From IMG/VR virus record IMGVR_UViG_3300037264_006254, positions 1-61,812 of that record: 61,812 bases of DNA; one strand, 5' to 3'. Positions within the stretch are counted from its first letter, which is position 1, and each line of letters begins with the position of its first letter. Below are positions 40,329 through 48,096 of this stretch, in pieces. The notes below the pieces were generated by a model that made no database searches, was not told the DNA's origin, and saw only the letters and a list, made by a program, of their open reading frames with translations. The stretch comes from a virus. The translations under genes were made by a program, and so were the position numbers.

Positions 40329-41212
40329 TCATCCTCCTGATTGACCCAATACTTTCGAAGCTTGTCGAGGTACCAGGACTCAGCGTGATTGAACGAACCT
40401 GGCTTCACGCCCTTGACCTTTCGGCCGGCGGCGACGTCGAGAACGTAGCGAGCACGCTCTGCGATCTCAGCCCACGTCATTCCCGGCGTGCCGATACCTC
40501 CCGGCAGTTCCGGTGGTCGTTCCGGGATGTTGGTCGGCTTTAGGTAGTCGAGGATGCCGACGTCGCGCTGGTAGAGGTGAAAGGACGTGGCGTGGTGGTG
40601 GTACGGGCCGCACGGAACGCGAAGCGCGTTGGCCATCGACATCTGCAGCTGGGTGAACTGAAAGAAGTCATAGCTCACGCCCCAGATCACATCGTTGGAG
40701 CGCATGTGGGTGTGGAGCTCGAGCTTCTGATCGCGGAGCATGAACTGAAGATAGATCGTGCACGGCAGGTCGCGCGGTGCAACCGGGACTGATCGGTCGT
40801 AGTTGGCGTCCCAAATGTTGGCCACCGCCTGCCGCGTTGTTTCGTCAGTGAGGAGAAGTGCCTCGATGTCATTGAGCTGCCAGCGCAGGCGTGGGCCGTA
40901 GGCACCGTGAAGCGCGGAGCCGTCCATGAAGTCCTTGAATCGCGGCTGCACCCGCTTCATCAAGTCAGGGTCGGTGACCCCACCGATGAGCTGAAGCGCT
41001 TCGGCAGCGGCGATGCCGAGATTGAGCTTGCGACCGACGCCAACGGGAAGCGAGTCGATGGGATCGTTGAGGGTGATTGACACATCTCGAAGTTCATAAG
41101 TCACCTCTCCCCTACACTTCACAGGCTTGCCTTCTTCTCTTACCCACTGGACAAGAGAGGGATAGTCATCACGAGCATTTTCCATAATGATGTCATGTCT
41201 ACCGAAGCGCAC
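40325..41212 (-). CDS. Thymidylate-synthase-family enzyme, dCMP hydroxymethylase-like
   Basis: A 295-residue homologue of thymidylate synthase. Catalytic Cys151 (DLPCTIYLQF), Arg171-Ser172, Asp182, and His212-x-Tyr214 stand at exactly the same spacings from the Cys as Cys146, Arg166-Ser167, Asn177, His207 and Tyr209 of E. coli ThyA. The Asn that selects dUMP is Asp here, as in T4 dCMP hydroxymethylase. I infer hydroxymethylation of dCMP. The start codon is GTG 41212 with GGGA nine bases upstream; ATG 41185 is an alternative. The C-terminal part is longer and unlike ThyA. Confidence 0.78.
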   Translation of the reverse strand: MRFGRHDIIMENARDDYPSLVQWVREEGKPVKCRGEVTYELRDVSITLNDPIDSLPVGVGRKLNLGIAAAEALQLIGGVTDPDLMKRVQPRFKDFMDGSALHGAYGPRLRWQLNDIEALLLTDETTRQAVANIWDANYDRSVPVAPRDLPCTIYLQFMLRDQKLELHTHMRSNDVIWGVSYDFFQFTQLQMSMANALRVPCGPYHHHATSFHLYQRDVGILDYLKPTNIPERPPELPGGIGTPGMTWAEIAERARYVLDVAAGRKVKGVKPGSFNHAESWYLDKLRKYWVNQEDE

Positions 41213-41296
41213 GTTTGCGTTCCCATCTTTTCACTTGGGCAAAGGCGCTCATATTTTGCGCTTGCCGTTTGATGTCGGTTGTGTGTGAGTCTGATC

Positions 41297-42250
41297 TCAC
41301 ATGCTCTCCAAGAGTCGTGTGTAATCAGCGATGGCGTCATGGTGAAATCGACGCCAGTATTGAGGGTGCGCGATGGCCGATGCGAAGACGCCGGTCTTCT
41401 TTGTCGCAACCTGCGCCTTCTTGCCCAGTGCGACGATGCGTGGGACGTGGTACATGCTGAACGCGCTGATGAGCGCGCGAAGGTCAACCGGTGACCCATC
41501 GCGCTCGAACGCGTTGACGATGCCGACGTTCCAAGGGTTGTACCGCCGCATGCCGAGAACGGCGCGAATGAGGTACGAGCCGCTCGAGTTCGCGTACGGT
41601 GGGAACGCCGCGAGATGCTGTGGGTACGTCGGATCATTAACGTTCGGTGCATCTCCGATGAGGAGCACGTCTGGAGCATGTGGGCCGACGTAGGATCGGG
41701 TGATGGACAGCGCATCCTCAGTCAGAGCTTGACGACGACGGGCAGCGGCGATCACAGCGGTGGGTGTCACCTGCCTTTCCTTAGGCAGAGTGGTATCGAT
41801 GGTGTGAGTGAGTGAGGGAGCGTTGGCCGCGATGTCAAGGAACATTTTCCGAGCCCGACCAACATCCTCACCTTGGAGATAGTCTTCCCCGCGGGAGTCG
41901 TAGCGGGTAAGCAGCTCCTCCAGCGAGGCAGTCACATGGATGGTGATTCCGCCGCGTGAGCGGAAGAACTGCTCGAGGTGCCACCATGACTCGGGCGAGA
42001 GACCGGGATCATTGCGATAGAGCTGTGGGTAGACACACTCACCCCAGTGTAGACGATCCGTGATGACGTGATCGAATGGCGGCTTCTGAGCGTCATCGAT
42101 TGTGAGTTCATACTCAGCAAGTGGGTGCTGTTGCGGTTGCGAAAAGTGAAGTGGCAGCACCATGTCGCGGTGTGACTCGAGCCAGGCGCGAAGCACACCT
42201 GCAGCGGTGCTCTTGCCCGCCAAGTCTACGCCCTCAAAGGCTATCAGCAT
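41297..42250 (-). CDS. P-loop deoxynucleotide kinase fused to a UDG-superfamily-like domain
   Basis: A 317-residue fusion. Residues 1-190 are a thymidylate-kinase-type P-loop kinase (IAFEGVDLAGKSTAAG, VITDRLHWGECVY, and a lid region with RYDSRGEDYLQ). Residues 195-317 read like the uracil-DNA-glycosylase fold: DVLLIGDAPN for GEAPG, GSYLIRAVLG, GIVNAFE, RIVALGKKA for the ALG motif, and HPQYWRR for HPS. The start is ATG 42250 with GGAGAGG upstream, overlapping the end of the previous gene. It probably phosphorylates a normal or modified dNMP. The role of the UDG-like part is unknown. Confidence 0.72.
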   Translation of the reverse strand: MLIAFEGVDLAGKSTAAGVLRAWLESHRDMVLPLHFSQPQQHPLAEYELTIDDAQKPPFDHVITDRLHWGECVYPQLYRNDPGLSPESWWHLEQFFRSRGGITIHVTASLEELLTRYDSRGEDYLQGEDVGRARKMFLDIAANAPSLTHTIDTTLPKERQVTPTAVIAAARRRQALTEDALSITRSYVGPHAPDVLLIGDAPNVNDPTYPQHLAAFPPYANSSGSYLIRAVLGMRRYNPWNVGIVNAFERDGSPVDLRALISAFSMYHVPRIVALGKKAQVATKKTGVFASAIAHPQYWRRFHHDAIADYTRLLESM

Positions 42251-42521
42251 TGGATACCTCTCCCCCGCATGCCGCATATCCCGCGACATCAACCCACGTG
42301 TCCCAATGGTCCGGTGTCTCCATGAGCCGACCGAGCTTGACCGCGATCATAACAAGCGCGACATCAGTCACGGTGAGCTGTTCTCGCAGTTTGTCACCAA
42401 GTACCGCGCTCATCAGTTCAGCAATTCGCTCAAAGTTCTTACCCGGTGGGCCGTAGGCTTTGTCGCGCGGACCCTCGATGACGGCCTTTGCCTCATCAAG
42501 AATCACACCACGAATGCTCAC
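42234..42521 (-). CDS. Small conserved phage protein (DUF6378-like)
   Basis: A 95-residue protein starting at GTG 42521 (GTGA overlap). AVIEGPRDKAYGPPGKNFERIAELMSAVLG ... DVALVMIAVKLGRLM ... DTWVDVAGYAA is a pattern widespread in phages, annotated as DUF6378, probably a helical protein. The biochemical role is not established. It lies beside nucleotide-metabolism genes, as its homologues often do. Confidence 0.7.
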   Translation of the reverse strand: MSIRGVILDEAKAVIEGPRDKAYGPPGKNFERIAELMSAVLGDKLREQLTVTDVALVMIAVKLGRLMETPDHWDTWVDVAGYAACGGEVSNADSL

Positions 42522-43087
42522 GTAAGAAACACCTGACGTTCGGGAAGGGTGATCGTGTAGAGCGCGGCCTTCCAGAGATGGTGATGAGCGATGTGAAGAG
42601 CGTCATTCTCCTGAATGAGTGTGAACTCATCGATTGACACACCGTTCACATCGAGAATGGGGATGTGGTTTCGTAGTGCCGTGTCGATTTCGCGACGAGC
42701 ACCCTGCGAGAGCAAGCAACCGGGAGTGATGATGAGGTATGCGGCGAACTCCTTAATGACCGCGTCCCACAATTCGCCATAGGCGCTGGCGTTGTTTCGC
42801 CAGTCAGGCACACCCAGTGCCGCCGGATTCAATATCGGAAGTTTGTGACAGGGGCGCAGTGCCTTGGCCCAGCCGTTGGCCGCGTCGACGTTCGGTTCGT
42901 AGACATCACACTTCCAATCATCACCGGAAGTGTCACGAGTTGTGAATGGGTCGACGCCAAGATGCGATGCGAGAAAGACCTCACGCGGTCCCGTAGTTAT
43001 CGGGCAGCTCATGTACGCGACTGACCCGTCGTTTCCAACGAGAGCGTGCAACATATTGACGAGTGAGTGGTGCGTGTCGTCAGGCAA
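42518..43087 (-). CDS. Nucleoside 2-deoxyribosyltransferase-like protein (DUF4406-type)
   Basis: A Rossmann-like protein of 189 residues. VAYMSCPITTGPREVFLA, LPILNPAALGVPDW, and AYLIITPGCLLSQGARREIDTAL match the DUF4406/deoxyribosyltransferase fold, with the last motif holding the usual S-x-G-x3-E. Start choice: GGAGG abuts the ATG at 43093, so the TTG at 43087, eight bases after GGAGG, is favoured. May cleave or transfer nucleobases on deoxyribonucleosides; in phages this family is linked to nucleotide salvage or NAD-related signalling. Confidence 0.65.
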   Translation of the reverse strand: MPDDTHHSLVNMLHALVGNDGSVAYMSCPITTGPREVFLASHLGVDPFTTRDTSGDDWKCDVYEPNVDAANGWAKALRPCHKLPILNPAALGVPDWRNNASAYGELWDAVIKEFAAYLIITPGCLLSQGARREIDTALRNHIPILDVNGVSIDEFTLIQENDALHIAHHHLWKAALYTITLPERQVFLT

Positions 43088-43436
43088 GATCATCCTCCAA
43101 GTCGAGAAGGATGTCATACAAATCTTCCGCGTATTCCACGAACTCACCCTCACCCTCATTGCGAAGAACCTTCTCCGCGTCTTTGATAAGTCGCATCGCG
43201 CGTTTGATGGCAGCCTGTCGTGCCTGTTGCTTCGCCTCATCGGGCGAGAGAACGCGAGCCTCAAAGTTGTCGCGGTCGGCATCACTGCGCTTGACACTTA
43301 CGCGCTTGCCCGAGTCGCGAGCCGCGGCGATAAGACGACGACGCACGTCACCAACCGTCTGATCTTCTTCGAGGCGAAGTAACGCCGTTCCCGTGTCGTT
43401 CAGCTCGCGAACAAGATCGGCTTGTGTCTTACCCAT
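43080..43436 (-). CDS. Hypothetical helical acidic protein
   Basis: A 118-residue protein (MGKTQADLVRELNDTGTALLRLEEDQTVGDVR ...) with GGGAGG before its ATG and a promoter-like box upstream. A helical N-terminal part, an Arg/Lys-rich middle and an acidic C-terminus (NEGEGEFVEYAEDLYDILLDLEDDLA). No family recognised. First gene of a leftward unit leading to the kinase and hydroxymethylase-like genes. Confidence 0.6.
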   Translation of the reverse strand: MGKTQADLVRELNDTGTALLRLEEDQTVGDVRRRLIAAARDSGKRVSVKRSDADRDNFEARVLSPDEAKQQARQAAIKRAMRLIKDAEKVLRNEGEGEFVEYAEDLYDILLDLEDDLA

Positions 43437-43483
43437 GACTCTGGGACCTCCCTGGTCCGGTGCGTTGGGTGTTGTGAGTTTGA

Positions 43484-43492
43484 ATTGTATCA
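43484..43492 (-). promoter_or_regulatory. Extended -10 promoter TGATACAAT
   Basis: AGTGTGATACAATTC on the minus strand, with the nine-base core at these positions, ends about 50 bases before the ATG at 43436. It is identical over AGTGTGATACAAT to the box at 34035. A leader of about 40 bases would include the GGGAGG ribosome binding site. Confidence 0.55.
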
Positions 43493-43497
43493 CACTT

Positions 43498-44064
43498 CTA
43501 CGGATTGAGCTTTTGGTCCGCGTAGAACGCTCCCCTGATCTCAGGGTGGGTATGAACACGGAGATTCGCACCGAGACTGAGCCTGCGGCCGCCGTGTACC
43601 TCAGTCACACCGTGCCAGGAGCTATCACTCATCTCCCAGATCACGAGCTTACCGGGCTTCGGCGAGATGAAGATCTCGTCGTCGAAAGAGAGTGCGCCAC
43701 CAACCGTCTCAGTGAGGTAGAGCTGAAATGTGTGTGTGCGACATCCGAGGTTGCGATCGATGTGCAGGTCGGACACATCACCCTCAAGCATCTGAAACGC
43801 ACCACCGTATCGCAGATCAATCATGGGTATGCCGGTCGTCTCGACCGCGATGGCGATCGCCTGGTCGAGCACGTTCCAACACACTTCAGGGAGCTTTGCA
43901 TATGGGAGCCATGGGCGGAGACGAACCCGTCGTCCCTCAGGGCGAGGTTTGGTATCATTGCCTTCCCACAGCACACTCTCAGGTGTCGGCAGCGAGTCAC
44001 GAGCCGCGGTGATGAACTCCTCGTGGACCGCGTTCTCGACGATCCAGTGGCGGGTGGTGGTCAC
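43498..44064 (-). CDS. 2-oxoglutarate/Fe(II)-dependent oxygenase
   Basis: A 188-residue oxygenase of prolyl-hydroxylase type. DLHIDRN supplies the H-x-D, SSWHGVTEV the distal His, and GGRRLSLGANLRV the Arg that binds 2-oxoglutarate. FQLYLTETVGGALSFDD is the standard middle strand. Starts at GTG 44064 overlapping the upstream TGA. Substrate unknown; candidates are a protein or a modified base. It does not resemble TET/JBP enzymes. Confidence 0.78.
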   Translation of the reverse strand: MTTTRHWIVENAVHEEFITAARDSLPTPESVLWEGNDTKPRPEGRRVRLRPWLPYAKLPEVCWNVLDQAIAIAVETTGIPMIDLRYGGAFQMLEGDVSDLHIDRNLGCRTHTFQLYLTETVGGALSFDDEIFISPKPGKLVIWEMSDSSWHGVTEVHGGRRLSLGANLRVHTHPEIRGAFYADQKLNP

Positions 44065-44267
44065 CGTATGTCCCACCATTGCTCGGCCATGAAAGCAAGC
44101 ACACCGATCGTGAGAAGACCGAAAATGACGTTGACGGGAAACATGATCCACGGCGTCACGCCGATTCCCAGGTTCATGTCATGGAATGCCGCGACCCACG
44201 CCCAGATGTTCGCTGTCGCGAAGGCGATGACCACGGCAAGGCACGCGCAAATCCAGGACACCCTCAT
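44061..44267 (-). CDS. Small membrane protein, two transmembrane segments
   Basis: A 68-residue protein with hydrophobic segments at about 5-27 and 39-60 (WICACLAVVIAFATANIWAW; WIMFPVNVIFGLLTIGVLAF). Overlaps the previous gene at TGATG and the next at GTGA. Function unknown. Confidence 0.6.
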   Translation of the reverse strand: MRVSWICACLAVVIAFATANIWAWVAAFHDMNLGIGVTPWIMFPVNVIFGLLTIGVLAFMAEQWWDIR

Positions 44268-44467
44268 CACTTGTCTATATTCAGAACGCAGAGCGCGACC
44301 TGCTCCGGTACTGCCTTCTTGCAGGCGGCGACCTTCGCGATCTTGACCTGGTGGTCGCGCTTCGAGTTGTGGTAGGCGTTGTCGAACCCGTAGACCAAGA
44401 GCATGACGGTGCAGATGACGACGCCGACGGAGATGATGGCGGTGCGGATCGTGTTGTGGAGGTTCAC
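44267..44467 (-). CDS. Small single-pass membrane protein
   Basis: A 66-residue protein starting at GTG 44467 with one segment at about 8-28 (TAIISVGVVICTVMLLVYGF), then a polar part with two Cys (AACKKAVPEQVALCVL) that could form a disulphide outside the cell. One of three consecutive small membrane genes. Confidence 0.6.
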   Translation of the reverse strand: MNLHNTIRTAIISVGVVICTVMLLVYGFDNAYHNSKRDHQVKIAKVAACKKAVPEQVALCVLNIDK

Positions 44468-44724
44468 TTCTCACTCTTTTCGTACTTGAGCGCCAGGAGC
44501 TTCAAGAGGCTGATGAGCCCGAGTGACTGCCAGAAGCTCAGCGTCCCGGTGACCGTCTCCGGCATGATCGTGCCGTGGAAGATCCCGACGATGAGCATCA
44601 ATGCCCAGGCGCTGGTGGCGACGAGAGCTGCGATGAGCAGGGCGAGTCCGAGAAAGACGGCGCCTGCGCCGGTGCTACGCTTTGGCGCAGACCATGCAAA
44701 TGGGTCACTGGTTGAGGTGCGCAT
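44464..44724 (-). CDS. Small membrane protein, two transmembrane segments
   Basis: An 86-residue protein with segments at about 21-47 and 60-78, a polar N-terminus and a charged ending KYEKSEK. First of the membrane-gene trio downstream of the primase. Possibly involved in membrane attachment of replication or in lysis; no direct evidence. Confidence 0.6.
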   Translation of the reverse strand: MRTSTSDPFAWSAPKRSTGAGAVFLGLALLIAALVATSAWALMLIVGIFHGTIMPETVTGTLSFWQSLGLISLLKLLALKYEKSEK

Positions 44725-44762
44725 GTGTTTCCCCCTTCGTCAGCCGATTTGGCAGACGTGTC

Positions 44763-44771
44763 ACTTTAACA
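44763..44771 (-). promoter_or_regulatory. Candidate extended -10 promoter TGTTAAAGT
   Basis: On the minus strand the 100-base gap after the primase gene contains GTGTTAAAGTG, a TG-x-TAAAGT box about 40 bases before the ATG at 44724. A small inverted repeat CTGCAA/TTGCAG (44800-44819) lies upstream. Confidence 0.35.
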
Positions 44772-44824
44772 CGCTCTCAAACCGATGTGCGGTAAGATGC
44801 TGCAACCCTTTGTTTGCAGGCTCT

Positions 44825-47344
44825 CTAGGGAGTCCAGTCCCCCGGCTGCGCCGGCTTGCCGGCGGTGAGCTCGGGCTTGAGCTGAACGCCTTCGTAGACC
44901 TGGAAGCCGCCGGTGCCGCGCTTTCCACGGTAGTGGGTTCGCATGTGCTGGCTGAACTTCTTCGAAGTGACCGGTTCACCCTCACCGGCGCGCTCTGCCC
45001 ACTGCTCATAGGCGAGATAGACATTCTTGCGAGTGAGCTTTGCGCCGGCCGTGTCCTGCAGACACTCGCGTCGGAACGCACTGAACCAATCCTCACGTTC
45101 GCGCTCCCCAGACAGCATCTCTGCGACCGACGACGGCATGACCAGCCCGCGCTTGTAGTACGACTGCGCGCCCTCAAGTAGCCACTCAAACACGGCCTCA
45201 CGGTCAGTGTGAATCTGTCGCTTAAGCTCCAGCGGATTCAATGTCCCGGCGGCACCGGGTGCAAATCGATTTGTGAATGGCAGCAGCCGCATACGCGACC
45301 AGAGCGCGTCGCCGACTTCCGCTACCTCGGGAAGGTGATTGGTCATAAGAACGAGAAACGCACGGTTGTGAAACATGTAGCCGTTGGAGTACATCGGCCT
45401 AACCGATAGCGCGTCGAGTCCCCCAGATGTGAGAGTCTTGATGATGTCATCACGATATCGGTCACCGGGACGAGTCTCTCCGATGACGGCAAGTCGGGCG
45501 CCGGGTAGCGCTCGTGCCTGGAGGTTTCGGTCATCGATGTGCTGGCCGCGTCGTTCCACGATCAGCTGCGGGTTGATCTCAACACCGAAGTCACCGAATG
45601 CCTCGCCCAGCGCCTCGAGCGCGGATGACTTGCCACTTTCCTTGTCCCCATGACAGATAAGAAACGAGCGTTCTGCACCGCTACCGGTGAGCGCGTAGCC
45701 GAAACAGCGCTGAGCCCACTCTTGTATTTCATCATCCGGCCACCACGCTTGAACGAGTCGGTTCCAATAACGAAGTGGGTCAGGCACCTCACTGAAGCGA
45801 AGATTGAATCGCTTCATTACGAGGTCCTCCGCGATGAGCTTTCGAACCGGCACGGCCTCGAGGCCAACGGCCCGAACTTGCTGATATTGCCACTCTTCCG
45901 TGAAGTGAACACAGTCGCTCGCTTCGAGCGGATAGAGCTCGGGTATCGCATCAAAGTCATCGTGATTTGCCTGAAGTGACGCTTGGCGAGAGGCGTGTCG
46001 AAGTGCCACCTCATATGTATCCTCCGCCCTCGCGTGCCATTGCATCACTTGTTCGAGCGTGTCAAGATCGTCCTGAAAGTACGCCGGCACGCTGTTGATT
46101 GTCGCCTGCATAAGCGTCGACATGTGAACCCGCGTGTCGTCGTGAACCCACAGCCCACTTCGGCGGTCGAAATAGTGCCAGCCGTTGTCGTGTTCAAAGC
46201 CGGGCAGGAAGCGAACGTACTCACCGTGTTGAAGCACGAACAAGCGCGCGCAACCGACGGTTGTAAGCTTGAACTCTAGCGGCAGCCCTCTCTCATCGAG
46301 AAGCTGTTGCTCTCCCTCCTTCTCGACGACGACGACCGGCTCTACCGCGGGTGGTTGATGGACAACGCCTGCGAGGTGTTCATGAAGCACAATCGGTGCG
46401 GTTTGTTGTTGTTGCGCGATCCACATTTTCTGCTCAGGTGAGAGGGTCTGCTCCTCTCTCCCGGCCTCGTAACGACCGTAAACGTTGCGAATGATGCGAT
46501 CGACGTGCGCCGGTGTAAACTCATCACCGGGCGGCTGGTCCATTACGTTAGGTCGTGACAAGATCGCAACGAGTCGCTGCCGTGCCTCAATCTCACTTAG
46601 GTTCATACCTCGATATTTTGAGACGAGTCTAAAGACGGTGTGATCACGTGCCCCGCTGGGAATACGTGCCTGCCCACGCTCAAGTGCCGAGAGATTCACA
46701 GACTTGTCAACGCTGCCCGTGTCACCATAGACCCCACGCGCGTCCCGCAAGAGGTCAAGCAATGGGTCGCCGGCCTGCAGTGTGATAATTGGTGATCTGT
46801 CCGTTACGACATAGGTGGCGCCGCTGTAGTGACGTGAACCTGGACCAACCGCCTGCTTTCCTGAGGTCCCTTGCAGGTCAACACCGTCACACAACTTGGC
46901 GCCGACCGGCGGCTCATCAGGCGGAAGACGGAGATAGTAGTGAACGTCGCCGGTGAATGTACCGTCCAGGCGTTGGCGCCCAACCGTTAGGGTGGCCGGC
47001 AGGCTCGCGCTAACCTCGGCAAGACAACTCGCTAGGCACTCTTCGCCGCCGTGCCGCACATCCACATCGATGACAACTAGATTTCCCGATGGCTTTCCGC
47101 AAACGATGCCAAGATTGTAGATGTCGGCCTCATCGGCAAAGGTAGCAAAAGCACGGTCGGGATCGGTGGTCCAGTTGGATGTCCAACCCACATCTACTGG
47201 GTGTTTTCCCGGGTTCGGGCAGTCGTGACCCAGGAAGCAACAACACGCCGCATCGTGGTCTGTGGCTGCGGTGGTTTCCGGTGCCCAGAGCCTGATGACG
47301 GCAAGACCGCGTTCAGCGGCAGCTCGAGCAAAGTGTTCAATCAC
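44825..47344 (-). CDS. Primase-polymerase / SF3 helicase fusion
   Basis: An 839-residue replication protein starting at GTG 47344 (GTGA overlap). The N-terminal 200 residues are a bifunctional primase-polymerase domain: CPNPGKHPVDVGW, LGIVCGKPSGNLVVIDVDVRHGG with the metal-binding D-x-D (about 90) and DLQGTSGKQAVGPGSRH. The C-terminal half is a D5/SF3-type helicase: LRYWNRLVQAWWPDDE, GYALTGSGAERSFLICHGDKESGKSS (Walker A, about 563) and FLVLMTNHLPEV. Probably the main replicative primase-helicase; no separate DnaB-type gene is seen. Confidence 0.9.
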   Translation of the reverse strand: MIEHFARAAAERGLAVIRLWAPETTAATDHDAACCCFLGHDCPNPGKHPVDVGWTSNWTTDPDRAFATFADEADIYNLGIVCGKPSGNLVVIDVDVRHGGEECLASCLAEVSASLPATLTVGRQRLDGTFTGDVHYYLRLPPDEPPVGAKLCDGVDLQGTSGKQAVGPGSRHYSGATYVVTDRSPIITLQAGDPLLDLLRDARGVYGDTGSVDKSVNLSALERGQARIPSGARDHTVFRLVSKYRGMNLSEIEARQRLVAILSRPNVMDQPPGDEFTPAHVDRIIRNVYGRYEAGREEQTLSPEQKMWIAQQQQTAPIVLHEHLAGVVHQPPAVEPVVVVEKEGEQQLLDERGLPLEFKLTTVGCARLFVLQHGEYVRFLPGFEHDNGWHYFDRRSGLWVHDDTRVHMSTLMQATINSVPAYFQDDLDTLEQVMQWHARAEDTYEVALRHASRQASLQANHDDFDAIPELYPLEASDCVHFTEEWQYQQVRAVGLEAVPVRKLIAEDLVMKRFNLRFSEVPDPLRYWNRLVQAWWPDDEIQEWAQRCFGYALTGSGAERSFLICHGDKESGKSSALEALGEAFGDFGVEINPQLIVERRGQHIDDRNLQARALPGARLAVIGETRPGDRYRDDIIKTLTSGGLDALSVRPMYSNGYMFHNRAFLVLMTNHLPEVAEVGDALWSRMRLLPFTNRFAPGAAGTLNPLELKRQIHTDREAVFEWLLEGAQSYYKRGLVMPSSVAEMLSGEREREDWFSAFRRECLQDTAGAKLTRKNVYLAYEQWAERAGEGEPVTSKKFSQHMRTHYRGKRGTGGFQVYEGVQLKPELTAGKPAQPGDWTP

Positions 47345-47595
47345 TCTTCAACGTCTTCGAGAATCGGGCCTGAAAACACACCCAATGTCGAGTCCGGTGC
47401 CATGATGTGAAGTCGTTGAAAGCCGGGCGCGTGATCGTGATCAACGATCTCGACACTGACGTAGGAAAGCCATTCCCAATCAACGACACGATGACTCAGC
47501 GCCGCACGCCCAACATCTTCACGCGGCTGACGGTGATAGAGACTCTTGCTCTCATCGAGAAGCCAGATGCTGCTCTCCGTTGTGATGCGTCTCAT
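47341..47595 (-). CDS. Small hypothetical protein
   Basis: An 84-residue protein with ATG 47595 overlapping the upstream stop (ATGA). MRRITTESSIWLLDESKSLYHRQPRE ... suggests a small beta protein. No family recognised. Directly upstream of and coupled to the primase gene. Confidence 0.55.
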   Translation of the reverse strand: MRRITTESSIWLLDESKSLYHRQPREDVGRAALSHRVVDWEWLSYVSVEIVDHDHAPGFQRLHIMAPDSTLGVFSGPILEDVEE

Positions 47596-47828
47596 GTGAT
47601 CGCCTCGATGACGCCTTGATAGCAAGTCTCAGCGGCGCCACGATGTGCGGCGCCGGCGAAACGTCGGGTGTGAATGCCGCCGAGACGGGTATGAATGGTG
47701 ACAGTACTATGTTCGAGAACAAACGGCTCTGGGTCGTTCGTCACAAAATAGGTGTCGTGGTTGACAAGGGTAACGCTTTCGATTGCGTTAGCGATGACAC
47801 ATGTGTCACCGTGCCGGAGTGTTTTCAT
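47592..47828 (-). CDS. Small hypothetical protein
   Basis: A 78-residue protein, beta-rich (SVTLVNHDTYFVTND ... STVTIHTRLGG). The start at ATG 47828 overlaps the upstream stop, and its own stop overlaps the next start. Unknown function. Confidence 0.55.
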   Translation of the reverse strand: MKTLRHGDTCVIANAIESVTLVNHDTYFVTNDPEPFVLEHSTVTIHTRLGGIHTRRFAGAAHRGAAETCYQGVIEAIT

Positions 47829-48016
47829 GAGTTTTCTTGGATTTTGCTAAGCACTGCTACCACACTTACGTTGATGTATGAATGAGCCTCATGCAGAGAA
47901 CGCTGTATCTCGCGTAGCTCATCTGTGCTCAAGTCTTCATTTTCGAGGGCTTTAAGAATCACATCATGTAGTACCTCAGCGGTATCTACAACGACATTTG
48001 TAAGAGGGTGGCTCAT
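47825..48016 (-). CDS. Small helical hypothetical protein
   Basis: A 63-residue, mostly helical protein (VLHDVILKALENEDLSTDELREIQRSLHEA ...). No family recognised. Followed by overlapping genes leading into the primase. Confidence 0.55.
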   Translation of the reverse strand: MSHPLTNVVVDTAEVLHDVILKALENEDLSTDELREIQRSLHEAHSYINVSVVAVLSKIQENS

Positions 48017-48096
48017 GTTCGGCCCATCAGTCGAGTGAAGGCAGGCACTTTATGTCTCCCGATCGGGTCGAGTTGAGGGGGTTGGGGGCGTCGCGC

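Noticed and set aside
41199-41252. Micro-ORF MSAFAQVKRWERKRALR upstream of the TS-family gene
   Set aside because: No ribosome binding site; it overlaps the chosen GTG start. Could be a leader peptide but support is too weak.
43498-44064. TET/JBP-type dioxygenase for oxidising 5-methylcytosine
   Set aside because: The oxygenase has prolyl-hydroxylase-type motifs and small size; TET/JBP hallmarks were not seen, so it was not used as proof of 5mC oxidation.
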